Shown: positions 1 to 12,027, numbered from the stretch's first letter. The stretch: DNA of 64,000 bases from Capsicum annuum (GCF_002878395.1 NC_061118.1:132342286-132406285), one strand, 5' to 3'. Notes: generated from the sequence alone by a model not told the origin. Made by a program: numbers and translations.

Positions 1-73
<73 letters not shown>
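1..73. repeat. Compound AT/AG microsatellite
   Basis: About 20 AT dinucleotides run directly into about 14 AG dinucleotides. This is a simple sequence repeat with no coding content, and its true length is unknown because it touches the window edge. Confidence 0.95.
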
Positions 74-74
<1 letters not shown>

Positions 75-1040
75 TAGCTTACTTGATCGACGAAAATTCA
101 ACCATTCAATATTTTGAAGTAGAGGAAAACTAAAAAATATAATTGTTTTTAGAGTGAGATCGGATAATTAAGGGTAGAAGAGACTTATTTTTTAATATAT
201 GATAAATATAAGGGATGTGGTTGCAACTAAGATTCGATTTCTTTTCATGTTAGTTACTACTTTTTTTATTTTATGAGTATTTTCTTATCGGTTAAATCGA
301 AAATCAAATCGTTAGGGACTAAAAAATCAATAATCAATATAACTACATTCTCTTTATTATAATGTGTATTAGTTTCTTTAGTATTTATTTTGTTATTATC
401 TTTTAAAATATCTGCTTCTATATTTAGTATATTTCTTTAATTACAATAACTCATATGATATATATAATTAAGATTACAAAATTGAAGTAGTTTCATAAAA
501 ATGAAAACTGGAGTTTTAGATTGAATTAATAAACGAATGAAATTTTTTTTAAAATTAATAAACGAAATTTTTACAAAATTAATTAACGGATGAAAGTTTT
601 ATGCCATAAACTAATTAAGAGATAAAAAAGAGTTTTACAAAATTAATAAATGGATGAAACTTTGGTTTAGATCGGAAGTAATGGAGGAATAGGTATAATA
701 AATAGTGAGAAGGATTACTGAATTTTTTGAAAAAATTAAAGAAAAACATTTTTTTTCATTTTTTAACTATTAGAAAGGCTGATTTGGCTTAAAAATTACT
801 GAAATCCAAACATTTCGTCACATCAGCAAAAAGGGTCACGCGACGTACTAAAAGAACAAGTTCGGGGATACTTAGGACAAGTCAAAGTTCAAGTGTACCA
901 TGAATAAAACTCGACAAATTCAGGGGTAATAAATACTTCTTTCTTTCTAAAACCTTTAAACCAACCAAACATGAGAAAATTGAAAAATATTTTTCAAAAA
1001 ATGTTTTCTTTCATACCAAACACACCTTATTTTGTTTACT
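74..1040. other. AT-rich intergenic sequence, no gene seen
   Basis: No long reading frame, RNA gene or complete element is visible. A short phrase resembling aaattaataaacgaatga recurs three or four times between about 520 and 660, suggesting a small decayed tandem repeat. Confidence 0.6.
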
Positions 1041-1041
1041 A

Positions 1042-1307
1042 CTATTTCCTCCGTTTAAAAATAGTTGACCCTTATTGATTTGGTATTTTCCTTAATAAAA
1101 TATTTATTAGAAATTTATTTTATTAAATTTGCCTTATTAATTATGCTTTGAAAACACAAATTTGAGTATATACACTTTGTTGGATCATTTAATGATAAAG
1201 ATAGTATTGAAAAAACATAATAAAATCATTTTAATTTCATCAAAGAGACAAGTAAATTGAAATAAATATTTTTAGAAACATGACCAACTAAAACGAAACG
1301 GATAAAG
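1042..1307. mobile_element. Stowaway-like MITE (Tc1/mariner type), copy 1
   Basis: A ~265 bp non-coding element. The left end (ttcctccgtttaaaaatag) and the right end (ctaaaacgaaacggataaag) are inverted versions of each other, and both abut TA, the target of Stowaway elements. The interior shares long stretches with the copy about 400 bases downstream, such as the phrases around 1,080-1,200 and 1,480-1,600. Non-autonomous: it encodes nothing and would have relied on a mariner-type transposase elsewhere. Confidence 0.75.
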
Positions 1308-1446
1308 TATTACTTATTCGACTTAATTACTTTTGGGATTAACAAAAGATAAACTTTTCTTATAAACTTTTCTATAATAATGACTGTTCAAATTACAAAA
1401 CTTTTATGAATTCAAAAAACAGAATAAATTATGTATTTAACACTTA

Positions 1447-1708
1447 TTCCCTCTGTTTTATATTAGTTGACCCCTATTGACTTAGCACATTCATTAATAA
1501 AATATCAATTAGAGATTTATTTTATCAAATTAGCCTTATTAATTATGTTTTAAAAATATAAATTTGAGTAAATACACTTTATTTAGTCATTTAAGTTAAG
1601 GATAGTATTAGAAGAATATAATAAAATTTTCTTGATTTCATCACAAAAATAACTAAATTGAAATAATTATTTTTAAAAGAAGGATCAACTAAAATAAAAC
1701 GGACGGAG
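1447..1708. mobile_element. Stowaway-like MITE, copy 2
   Basis: Second copy in the same orientation. The ends ccctctgttttatattag and ctaaaataaaacggacggag are inverted repeats flanked by TA. The body matches copy 1 with scattered substitutions, so both derive from one family but were separate insertions or an old duplication. Confidence 0.75.
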
Positions 1709-2019
1709 TACTTTGTTTGAAAACAATACAGAGAAAAGAGTAAACAAATTTGATTTTCAATACCGAAGCAAAATCTCTATACCTATATAGTCAATAAGAG
1801 GTGTCTTGCTCGAAATTTAGGTATGTCTTACTGAAAAGGAAGGTTCCTTTTGCCTTTACAAAACAACAATGATGCAAAATAATTTTTATTAAACTACACG
1901 AAAGGACAATACTAATCTCAAAGCTACTAAATGCATCAGCCACATGACTATATTTAGTTTATTCATTTTGTTATCACCATTTCTGTGTAAAATTGAAAAT
2001 TCTCCACTAGAAAATATCG

Positions 2020-2028
2020 TAAATAAAA
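2020..2028. repeat. Left 9 bp target-site duplication of the MULE
   Basis: taaataaaa lies directly outside the left inverted repeat and matches taaacaaaa outside the right one (6634-6642) at 8 of 9 positions. Nine bases is the length expected for Mutator-like insertions. Confidence 0.8.
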
Positions 2029-2158
2029 GGGATAATATCTACGAAAATATTTGAACTATAATCAAATTTTTAGTTGAGTATACTCAATTTTGCGGAGATC
2101 CTATTACCCTCCTAGACTTTCTCTTTTTATATTTTAATTGTATATATCTGCCAACTTT
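2029..2158. repeat. MULE left terminal inverted repeat
   Basis: Starts gggataatatctacgaaaat and reads as the reverse complement of 6501-6633 with a few mismatches and small indels. The matching stretches include the phrases around caaatttttagttgag and tctgccaacttt. Confidence 0.85.
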
Positions 2159-2765
2159 AACACTTAGTCAGTCAACTCAATAGCGGTGGACACACGCGCC
2201 ATTTAAAAAAATAATTATCCCATATAATTTTTGTTTTAACTTTTAATTATCCATAAATGTAATAAAAGATAGATATTTAATAAACAAAAAGGTGACCTTT
2301 CCTGTTCTCTATACTCAAAACTCTTTCAACTTTTTCAATCATCAATCATCTCTTTCACTCTTCAATTTTATTTCTCACTTTGACTACTCTTCCAAAAAAA
2401 ATTGCTTGCAAGGTCAACATTAACAACTGTTCTGGTGTTCCTTGAGGTGTGATTTTGCATCGGGGAGCTGTGAGAGTGCTGGTGTTGAACAAATCTTGAA
2501 GGTTAGCTTTGTTTTTTATGACGACTAAACTAAGAAATTGAAACTTTATGACAATTTCTTTAGAGTTATTATTCAACAAGTTTGTAGTTTCATAATTTGT
2601 CAAAATTAGAATTTTTTGCTAGTCTAAATCATTCTTATTTTTATCAACAAGTTAGGGTTTTTTTGTAATCTAAATTGACTCTTCTTGTGTGACTGATTAT
2701 TGCATGTTTGAATAATCAAATTTTTCCTAATTGTAACTCGTTGTGAATGTGACTAAATTCCAGAA

Positions 2766-5003
2766 ATGAGTGATTTTACCTATATAACCTTGAGATATTT
2801 TCATGGTGGTGTTTTAAATAGTAAAAGTCAAAAATCAAAATATGAGGGTGGAGAAGTCACAGATATTTTGATGTGGATGTGGATAAGTTATCTTATTTTG
2901 AGCTAACTAGCTTTTTAAAAGAGTTAGGATATGCTACAACAAGGTGCACATTTTCTCTAAGGCCATCTAAAAAGGACTTTCTGATCTTTTCTATGTGATG
3001 AGGATATTTTTAAACTTTCACAATTCTTTAAAAATGATGATATTGTTGAAGTGTACGTTTGTCACATGATTGATCAACTTGATCAAGTTGATGGTCCCAT
3101 TGGTTTGCTGGAATACATTACTACTAATGAGGAATCTTTTGTTGCTTTTAATAAAGAAGGGGACAAGGGGGTCCATGAAGGAGATAGGATCACTGAAAAG
3201 GGAGTTGAGCTTGAAAATGAAGCTGCACCTGGTGAGGCCTCATCTACTGGAGTTGTTGCAGCTGGTGGTGAGGCTGCAGCTACTACTGAGGCTGTAAATA
3301 TTAATGTTTCTGACCTCTCAACTAAAAACAACTTAGATTCAGATCATGAAGATCTATTTGTTGAAGATGATATTGAATTTGAAAGTGATGTGCATGAGAA
3401 GGACATAAACTTGAGGGCTGAAAGGAGGAAATACCAGAGGAAGAAAAGAAGAGAAAGAATACCTAATGACCCTATAGAAGTTTTTGTTGGTGAAGTTGGT
3501 CCATATCTGAAATTTGAGGAGACAAAAATTGCTGATAAAAGTTTAAAAGGTAAAGTTGCTGGGGATGAGCCTGTGTATTGTAGTTCTGATGAATATAGTG
3601 TGGAATCTGATTTAGAAGATGGGTTAGGGAGGACAGATAGTAGAAAGGTAGTGTATGATAATTCTGCAAAATAGGTTATGTGGCAATTGGGCATGATTTT
3701 TAAGGATGTGAATGAGTTTAGAGATGCTATTACAAAATATGCACTTCAAAGAGGTGTTAAGATAGAGAAGTATATTAATGAGTCTAAAAAGGTTAGGGTT
3801 AGATGTAGGGAAGGGTGTCATTGGCTGTTATATGCAAGTATTAACAAGTCTATCAATGATTTTCAAATTAAAACCTACAATCCTAAGCATAGGTGTATCA
3901 AAATCACTAAAAATTTCATGTGTAATGCAAAATTCTTGCACAAGCATTTCAAAGATAAAATCAGTGAGCAGTCAAACATAAGAATATTTCAGTTCCAACA
4001 GTTGATTAGAAAAGAATTGGGTATACATGTTGGAAAGACTACTGCCAGGAGAGCTAGAGGTAAAATCCTTCAAGATTTAATGGGTAATTATGTGAAAGAG
4101 TTTAGAAGAATATTTGACTATAGGGATGAAGTGTTGAGGTCCAATTTGGGTTCCACTTGTGCTGTGAAAGTTGATGATTCTGGTGATAGTGGTAAGCTTG
4201 TTTTTCAAAGTTTCTATATTTGTTTTGATGCATGCAAAAAAGTTTTTTTGGATGGTTGTAGAAGATGCATTGGTATAGATGGATTTTTCCTGAAGGGAGT
4301 AACCAAAGGACAATTGTTGGTTGCTATGGCTAAAGATGACAATAATCAAATATTGCCTATTGCTTGGGCTATAGTACAGTATGAGAATAAGAACACTTGA
4401 ACATGATTTGTCAAATTATTGATAGAAGATTTGGGATTAACAAATCATGGAGATTACATAATCATTTCAGATATACAAAAGGTATACTTTTTTCTTCATT
4501 TAGTTATGATTAATGAATATTATGTGTAGTTATGAATATGTAATTTGTTATGATCTGATTTTCAGGGTCTTAGAGCAATATTGATGAAACTTTTACCAGA
4601 GGTGAAGCATAGAATGTGTGCAAGACACATCCTTACCAATTGGGGGAAAAATGAAGAGGTCTTCAGAGAAGGAACCAGTTCTGGAAATGTGCAAGAAGAA
4701 CCTTTGAAGCTGAAATAAAGAAAAATTTGAACCAATTGGCCATGCTAGGTAGTGAAGATATTGTTCCATATTTACTTTATTACAAGGTACAAAATTAGTT
4801 TAAATGTACTTTAGAACTGACATCAAGTGTGATAGCATAAATAATAACATGGCTGAGAGATTTAATGCTTGGATCTTAGGACCAATGCATAAAACAATTA
4901 TTACTATGCTAGAAGAGATAAGGGTGAAAGTAATGACTAGACTAGGTGATAGCCTGGGTTGCCAAGTAGTAGGATACTATATACTAGGTCTGCACATCCT
5001 ATA
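2766..5003 (+). pseudogene. MuDR/MULE transposase pseudogene
   Basis: Relic of the DDE transposase that would excise and insert the element. The likely original start is the ATG at 2766, beginning a PB1-like N-terminal domain that is now frameshifted (a shift near 2870, stops near 2997). An acidic linker is open at 3051-3674 and ends at a TAG (3672-3674). The same frame resumes at 3678 with the MuDR-type DNA-binding region and the catalytic core, including the first aspartate (GIDGFFLKG, about 4280). Two adjacent tryptophan codons have become TGA (4398-4400 and 4404-4406). The second aspartate (ISDIQKG) follows, then an intron with GT at 4482 and AG at 4564-4565, then frameshifts and the acidic residue in NNNMAERFNAW (about 4850). 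No SWIM zinc finger is recognisable downstream. The family is certain; the gene cannot make protein. Confidence 0.88.
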
Positions 5004-5661
5004 AAATCTGCTGATAATACTGGGAACCTTAGTTACAAATAAAAAACAGGAGTAAGGTGGAGGGGCAAAAAAATGACTGAAAACCAGCTTGAAGTGATGA
5101 AAAATGAGATGAGAATGAACAAAAGACAGAAAATAGCTTCATCACAATCCAAGCAACAATGAAAGTAGTTTTAAAATGTTTATAGTTTTTGACACTAAAA
5201 TTGATGTATTGTAAATTGGGGTAGGTTATTTTGACAAGGTCATTTTTTGTGAAGTTTCTATGATGCACTTAAATGTTGCATCTTAGATATTTGTGCAGTT
5301 ATTTTGTATTATATGTTGCACTTAAAAGTTCCAGGTGCATCTCAAACAGTTATACACTGATTTTGTTCTATTATATTAAATATTTCTATAAATTTGTATC
5401 TATCCTTTATGGTGCTATCTGATATTTCTATCACTTTTGGAATAATGAATTTAGCTCAACAAAATGAGCAAAACAAACAAGTACTCAAAACCAACAATCA
5501 GTTTGAAATAGGAGATTTCATTCAACAAAATCAAGTTCAAACCATCATACAAGAAACACTGCCATGGGAGATTTAATTCAACAAAATCAAGTTCAAACTA
5601 TCATACCATACAAGAAACACTATCAACGATAAATTCATATTAAAACACTACACAAAATACT

Positions 5662-6177
5662 TCAATCGGCTATTTTGAACCATATAGCAATACACATTAT
5701 GAAGATACACACCATGAAAATACTACTAAAGCTCTCTATCTTCTTCACTTCAATCGTCTTCTGTGATGTATTTTTCACCTCGTCTTTCATCTTAACAAAT
5801 GAGCTACATTGTTATTCTATTTGAGTAAATGCAGATTCAGCTTTCATCTCCATTATTTCCAAATCATTGAAAGCACCAACCAATTCTTCCTTCATCTTCA
5901 TTATCTTCAACATTTCATTCATGTCTTTCACTTTCTTCACCAACTTTGGAATAATGAACTTAGATCGTTCATCAACCACACCATCCCTTCAAAGAAAAAA
6001 GTTACACTTATTTGATCCATAATAAGGGCAAGACTAAAATCTTCTTCCCAGATTATTATCGGACCAAGAAGTCTTCAAATGGAGTAAGAAACCATGATTG
6101 CATCGCACCTCTGCATTCAACATTGGATCTTCCTTATCTAAACAAATCCTATTCAAATTCAATTTTACATCTTCCAT
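5662..6177 (-). pseudogene. GRF-type zinc finger protein pseudogene carried inside the MULE
   Basis: Read from the ATG at 6177-6175 to a TGA at 5664-5662, this is a 172-codon frame broken by three in-frame stops: TAG at 6036-6034 (where the GRF motif has tryptophan), TGA at 5991-5989 (again a tryptophan site) and TAA at 5814-5812. The N-terminal part shows the GRF zinc-finger layout: RCNHG, TSWSDNNLGRRF, then SCPYYGSNKC and NFF. A charged, probably coiled-coil stretch follows (VKKVKDMNEMLKIMKMKEEL), and the C-terminus is hydrophobic, like a membrane anchor. GRF fingers bind nucleic acid in DNA-repair and RNA-related proteins. The gene lies tail to tail with the transposase inside the inverted repeats, so it is cargo or a second gene of the transposon. 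I am sure of the motif but not of its role. Confidence 0.75.
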
Positions 6178-6500
6178 AGCTAACGTTAATTTCAAAAATT
6201 ACAAATTAAAAATTAGTGAAAATAGTGAGAAGAAGATAGAAAATAGTGAGAAGAAGTTAGAAAATAGTCAAAAATTTACCAAAGAAAACAAAAAAAATCA
6301 ATGCAAAAATTTTATCTTCAAGAATTGAGAGAAAAACGGGAGGAGAGTGGAAGAAGGAGATTTACCTCTCCTTAAATTGGTTAAATTAAAAAAATAAAGA
6401 AATCTAACCCAAATATATAAAGTAACGTATCAAAAAAATAGGTTTATAACGTTTTTTAGTCACACTCACACGCTCAAGATCGGTGATTACACGTACTTGT

Positions 6501-6633
6501 AAAAGTTGGCAGATATATGCTATCAAACTACAAAAAAAAAAAAAGGTCTAGGGGGTAATAAGACCCCCGCAAAATTGAATATGCTCAACTAAAAATTTGA
6601 TCATAATTCAAATATTTTTGTGGGTATTATCCC
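6501..6633. repeat. MULE right terminal inverted repeat
   Basis: Reverse-complement partner of 2029-2158, ending in ttttgtgggtattatccc. A run of A at about 6529-6544 is a small insertion relative to the left arm. Confidence 0.85.
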
Positions 6634-6642
6634 TAAACAAAA
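6634..6642. repeat. Right 9 bp target-site duplication of the MULE
   Basis: taaacaaaa, matching 2020-2028 except for one base. Confidence 0.8.
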
Positions 6643-9170
6643 TGATTAAACTTTAAAAAGTCACGTAGCTATCAGAAAATTCAAAGACTGAAAGGTGTGA
6701 AAAGTTATGGGACTCGGACGCTAAAAACAAAATGAAACAATTCATATAAGAGAAAGCTTGATATACCTTTTGATTTTACGATTTAAAGCTAATATATTCT
6801 TCGTCAAAAAAGAAGAAGATGAAGATAATTCTAACATTACATAAATGATCCAGATATACTTTGTCGGCCGATGGAAATAAAAGAAAAAATTGCATTTATT
6901 TTTTATTAAAATAAAATTCATAAGGAATATATTTGATTCTTCTCACAAAATTAAGGTTGTAATCTCACCCTTTCCACACATAAATATCTTTTTAGCTTCT
7001 TTGATTCAACGGCTAATTTGAATTTCTTTTATTAATCTATTTCTTATAATTATTTGAGTTTCTTGGTTTTATTTTATTTTTATCCTTACATTCTTTAGTG
7101 TGAAAATATGAGAAATTAAAAAAAATATGAAAAAAATGAAAGAGAAAAAAGTATGAATAAACACAACTTTTTATTGTAATTTACCTTTATATCTACGGAA
7201 AAGCTGAGGCATCTGTATTATGTTTTATAAAAAGAATTGTGAAAAATAAATTTAATCATCAAATCAAAATTGATAGAAAAGTGATAGTTGAGACGACCAA
7301 AATGTATTATAACACTTAAATTGATAGGCGTATAATACTTCTAGATTTTACATAATCTCTATTAATACATATTTTATGCGGATCTCAACCGGGTTAAAAA
7401 ATATATGGAGTACGTAAATATATTTTAAATTAGAAGAAATTAAAGCTCATGCAGAAAACGTGAAAGAAATTGTAGGTTGATATATTCGAAACCTCAACCT
7501 GATCAAATCAAAACACTGGAATTGAGCAATTTGGCATCAAAGAGAAAAGAGACTTTCTTTTACCAATTCATTAATTTCAACTTTTTATATGTCATATTTT
7601 AAACTATTAAAAAAAAAAAACAATTTGATATATTAAACAGAATTTTATTTAAAATTATAAAACTTAATTAAATTATGTATCAAATTAAAATAGCTCAAAT
7701 AAATTAAACCAGTGTTGTTATTGATCCTTAGTTGACTAGTACGAAAGAGGTGACCAACCTTACTTTTCACTTGCGCATAAGCAAAATGTGTCATACTACG
7801 AGTTACCTCACCATTTGCTTTACGTGAAACAATTTAACGCATTATCTATTATATCGTTAGAAAATTTTTTAATGTGTTTCTAAACAATTACTCTATTAGA
7901 TGTGTCATATAAATAGAAAAGTATAAATAATATAAATATCAATTTTTTTTGAAAGTAATTATACTTTTTCTTATTTTTTTAATTATTTTACACTTTTTTC
8001 TTATTAATATACATAATATAACTGACATATACATGACATTCTATGTATATATTAAAATTTTTATAATACATTTAAAAAAATAAAAAAAAATTAATATTAA
8101 AAATATAAATTATATATTTATATAATTTTTAGAATAGAAAATAAATAAAATAATACACAAAACACCGCTGCGTCAAATTTGGTTGACGTGAACAGCTTTC
8201 AAAAGGCGAAAGGATAAGAAATCAATATGTATGTACATCTTTAGCACCGGCCTTGCACAGCACTCAAGACATTTTTCACACTTTCTGTTCAAGGGCCAAC
8301 TTGTTGATTTTGAAAACCTTTGGACATTGACAGGTTGCGTGGATGTCTTCTCATCCCATAAATTACTGCAGAAGACCTTTTTTTCGGATTCTCGTTCGAT
8401 ATTCATATTAAAATTTTGATTAATTTAAATCATGCATGATAGAATTCATTTTGAAAATAGCGTTTTTAATATAATTATTTTATATTCAAAATTTAAATTA
8501 GAGATCTCTGATTAAAGATAAAGTAGTCCCACTATTACAGCACAAACCATGTTGGTAAATTACTAGATATTGGAGTCACCCAATTTGTGTTTTTTTTTAT
8601 CTCAATTAATGTGATATATATAAAATTTGAAAGTTCAATTATATTTTTATGTGATTAAATATTTTAAGTTATTAATATTATTAATTTATAATATTTTTAT
8701 ATAATTTTCAAATTTATATATTTTTTTTGGTCTCAATTTATGTGGTATTAATAAAATATTTGAGAAAGTCAATTTATTATATAAATTTAGATGTTAATTA
8801 TTATGATTTTTATAACTTTCTACGTGTTTTTAACTAATATATGATACTCCCATTATCCTAGTTTACATGACATTGATAGAATTTAAAAAGTCAAATAAAT
8901 TTTTATATATCTTTTAAATATTTCAACATAATTATTATTGTGATTTATATTACTTTTCATGAAATTTTCAGATAATATATTTCAATTTATGTTGCAATTC
9001 ATATATCGCGTTAAGTTTAACCAATATCAATTCACAAGTGGAATTTGAGGAGCATGATCTGTATATTTTTTTTTAATTTGATAAAGATAAAGATATCATT
9101 GTTGATAGATCGTCAGCTCGATAAATCAAATAGAAAATTAAAAAAAAAACAGTTGCAACCAAATAAAATA
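6643..9170. other. AT-rich intergenic sequence with one less AT-rich island
   Basis: Mostly decayed AT-rich sequence. At about 8160-8420 base composition becomes more balanced and frames of 62-77 codons are open on both strands, including a cysteine-rich stretch on the minus strand (CEKCLECC). I recognise no family and there is no splice or promoter context, so I do not call a gene. Between 8590 and 8990, phrases such as ctcaatttatgtggtatt resemble the terminal phrase of common Solanaceae MITEs (also seen, inverted, around 38,460-38,760). Confidence 0.45.
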
Positions 9171-9380
9171 ATGTTTTCTCCATTTTAAAATAGTTGGTAG
9201 GTTTACATTTTGCATAATTCTTAAGAAAAAATAAGTTAGGAGCGTGACTTGACTAATATATTTCATATTAATTTTTTTTAATCTTTATCTATTTACATGC
9301 TTCTTAATTCTAGAATAATTAATATTACGGATAAAGTAGAAAAAGAATAATTAATGTTCGTTTGATCTTTTAATCTGATA
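9171..9380. mobile_element. Outer Stowaway-like MITE, left fragment
   Basis: Begins near ctccattttaaaatagttgg. Its inverted partner (caactattttgagatgaagg) is at about 23861-23880, 14.5 kb away. Left plus right pieces total roughly 265 bp, the size of the intact copies at 1,042 and 1,447. The element was split by the next MITE. Confidence 0.6.
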
Positions 9381-9504
9381 TTTTCTCCGTCTTATTTTAG
9401 CTAGTCATCTTACTAAAATTAAATATCACATATTAGTTGATCACTTACTAAATCAGGATAAAATTAATTTATTTTTCTCATTTACCCCTACAATTAATAG
9501 TATA
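9381..9504. mobile_element. Inner Stowaway-like MITE, left fragment
   Basis: Starts ttttctccgtcttatttt after a TA. The inverted partner, aaaataaaacagagaaag next to TA, ends at about 23824. The Copia element inserted at 9504/9505 separates the halves. The rejoined length of roughly 280 bp fits the family. Confidence 0.65.
9500..9504. repeat. 5 bp target-site duplication of the Copia element, left
   Basis: gtata directly before the LTR start tgatactcaaga, identical to gtata directly after the other LTR (23661-23665). Confidence 0.9.
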
Positions 9505-10420
9505 TGATACTCAAGAGGGATAGGGTGAATTGAGTTTCTTTTTCAAATTTGTTTAACTGCAGTTGACTAAACTGGTGTTTTAGTCGACTTACTTGCAGAA
9601 CAAGGCTAGTACAACAAATAATAAGACAAGAATAATAAAGTAAAAGCGCAAAGTTTTGACACAATGATTTATACTGATTTGTAATACTCGTGTAGTGCTT
9701 ACTTTCAATTTTCTTGGATTAGAAGGATTCTGTTTAAAGCAAATTTGATGAAGTAAAGTACATCGAGTAGGTCGATGTTTTGTCCTTAAACTGAAACAAA
9801 CTTCAGTTCTCTCTCTGGTCACAAACCCAACTTTTTACACTATCTATCCTTTTTTTTTTCACTCGTACCAAATTTTTTATCCATGATTACACTGAATTTG
9901 AAAAGACAAGAAGTACTTAGACTATTTACTCAAGTGAAGATGTGCATTGATACTAAAACAGAAAAATCTATAAATAGTCTTATAAGGAGGTCAAAAAGAG
10001 TTTCGTTGATTCTTGATTGATTGCTCTACAGGGTAACCCAAGGGATCTAGCTCAACCACACTTAAATTTGATTTGAGTGATATGAGCTAAGATCTTCATA
10101 GATTTTGTTGATTGATTGATTGGAGTCTTCACAAAAGGAAGGCGTCTAGCTGGATGATAGAAGTATTGATTCCTTCTTTTTTTTTTTATTGTTAAGAATC
10201 TTTCAGGGAATATATGGAGAGACTGATTGAATATTCTTTTTATATGCAACTTTTACCTTTTAAGTATTTCTTGTACAACATTAGTCTTGATTGATCTTTC
10301 CTTGTAAGTCTTGATTCTATTCTTGATCTTTCCTCCTTATGTGTTCTGTTGATGTGTTGTTTTCTTGCAATACAAGGAACATTTTTAGAATCATCACTAA
10401 AAAAGGTTTTCGATCTAGTG
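9505..10420 (-). repeat. 3' LTR of the Copia element
   Basis: Direct repeat of 22749-23660. It starts tgatactcaagaggg and ends cgatctagtg on the plus strand; the last two bases have drifted from the expected CA seen in the other copy. It includes a TATA-less, pyrimidine-rich stretch around 9840 and 10170. Confidence 0.88.
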
Positions 10421-10434
10421 ATCTTCTCCTTTTT
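10421..10434 (-). promoter_or_regulatory. Polypurine tract of the Copia element
   Basis: On the minus strand the sequence just before the 3' LTR reads aaaaaggagaagat, a purine run in the position where plus-strand DNA synthesis is primed. Confidence 0.7.
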
Positions 10435-11160
10435 ATGATGACACCAAAATGAGGTTTTAAAAGTGATGAATGCTTCTTGTCTATTTTGATATCTTATGCT
10501 AATTTTTACTCTCGTTGGTTTGTTGCTCCCTCTTACTATTAGCTAGATGTTGCATTTTTGAATTTGAATAACTCTGAGATTCCCATTAAATTACAACAAT
10601 AATTTACTTACAAGTAACATGAGTATACTATATGCAACACATATACAACAGTAAAAAATTATAAAGAAGGAAAATACAATAAAATGCCATAGCATCAAAG
10701 TCACTTAGTTAATTATAGTTAAAAAAGACTAACACATAGCTGCAGCATCCCACACTAACATAAAAAGATAAAAAACCAGCAGCATACCATAAAAATATAA
10801 AGAGAATATAAGACCACATGGCATCATTCTCCCCTTTCATCATCAAAATAATCTAGAAGAGGGATAGCAAAAAAAGGGACAACAAATTTAACGATTAATA
10901 AATAAATATTTTAAAGTATTGACCATTGCTTCAGAAAAGCGATAATAAGATTTTTTCAGTACGTTTTGACAAGGATGAGTAGGATTTTTGAATGGCAACA
11001 ACAAATTCATTCTGGGATACTTCACTAACGGCAGAGCGATGCCAACTTGATCTAGAACTGCGTTGATGGACTAGACTCATTCTTTCTTCAGTTGTTCTAT
11101 GTGGATCAACAACTCCCCATCTAATTACATTAGAGTGAGATTTTACCTTCAACATAGTGT

Positions 11161-11260
11161 CCTGAATTACATCTATCCTTTCCACAATGGTATTAAGGGT
11201 TCCTTTTCCTGAATTACATCTAGCCTTTCCACAATGATATTAAGGGTTCCTTTCAATTGT
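11161..11260. repeat. 47 bp tandem duplication inside the env-like pseudogene
   Basis: A block beginning ctgaattacatctatccttt and ending in aagggttccttt occurs twice in succession with two or three differences, shifting the reading frame of the minus-strand gene. Confidence 0.85.
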
Positions 11261-11391
11261 AACTTCTCTTCAATTAAAGAGTCTCTCGATGCCTGCAAAC
11301 TAGTAATACAAGGGAGTTCATGATACAAGATCAATGGGATCCACTCCTTTGAGATCGGTGTTTCAAGAATTACTTCTACGGATTCAAGACT

Positions 11392-12027
11392 TGATCATTT
11401 TAGGAGGTCAAATACGTGACTGAAGGATATTTTGGAAAAAAGATATATTTGATGATATCCTCCATGAATGAAATGGGTGACAGCACATTTGGATGATAGA
11501 TTGGGCTTTGAGAGAGTATAGACGTCCAATCCATTATTTTGGGCTTTGGGTCACTTTTAGGCCTAATAGCTTTTAGGGTCACTTTTGACCCATTGTGTAA
11601 TAAATAGCCCATGGCTATAAATAGCTAGTTTTCTTTCATTTTTAGGCAGTTGTTTAATGATCTGTTGAATACACTTGAGAGTGTTTTGTAGAAACTTGTT
11701 GGGAGTTTCTTGATTCGTAAGAAACGTGGGTGCTCGGGAATCCGTTCTCATTTGTGTCCTCATAAGAGGTTGATGTTGTCGGTGATTGATACGAAGGTCT
11801 AGGGTTTAGTATACCCTTGATTGTCCTCTCGTTATCGATTTATGTCAATCTATCTATCTTTACCTTATTGTCTTATTTTCCTTTGTTGTCCTTGTTTTCG
11901 TATTATTTCCAATTTTGTCTTTTACTTTATCGTTTTATTTCTTTATTTTCTTATTTTTGTGATTTTGTATTTAGTGTATTTCCTTTTTTGTGTGTCGTTT
12001 CTATTTTTGTAGTTACGTCTCGTATCA
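11392..12027 (+). mobile_element. Probable solo LTR inserted in the env-like pseudogene
   Basis: The minus-strand coding pattern stops near 12030 and resumes near 11390. The ~636 bp between begins tgatcattttagg and ends cgtctcgtatca, so it has TG...CA termini, and has a clear ctataaatag box at about 11615 followed by a T-rich tract. These fit a solo LTR in plus orientation. I could not find a matching 5 bp duplication (agact before, atttg after), so the ends may be off by a few bases. Confidence 0.42.

Larger units (their letters stand above)
2029..6633 (+). mobile_element. Mutator-like element (MULE), complete in outline, non-functional
   Basis: A 4.6 kb DNA transposon bounded by ~130 bp imperfect terminal inverted repeats (2029-2158 and 6501-6633) and a 9 bp duplication. 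It holds two broken genes facing each other: a MuDR/MULE transposase on the plus strand and a GRF zinc-finger gene on the minus strand. Both contain several in-frame stops, so the copy is autonomous in structure but dead. The long inverted repeats and 9 bp duplication identify the Mutator superfamily independently of the protein matches. Confidence 0.9.

Noticed and set aside
3083..4349. Minus-strand frames opposite the MULE transposase
   Set aside because: Shadows; only the plus-strand frames carry transposase motifs.
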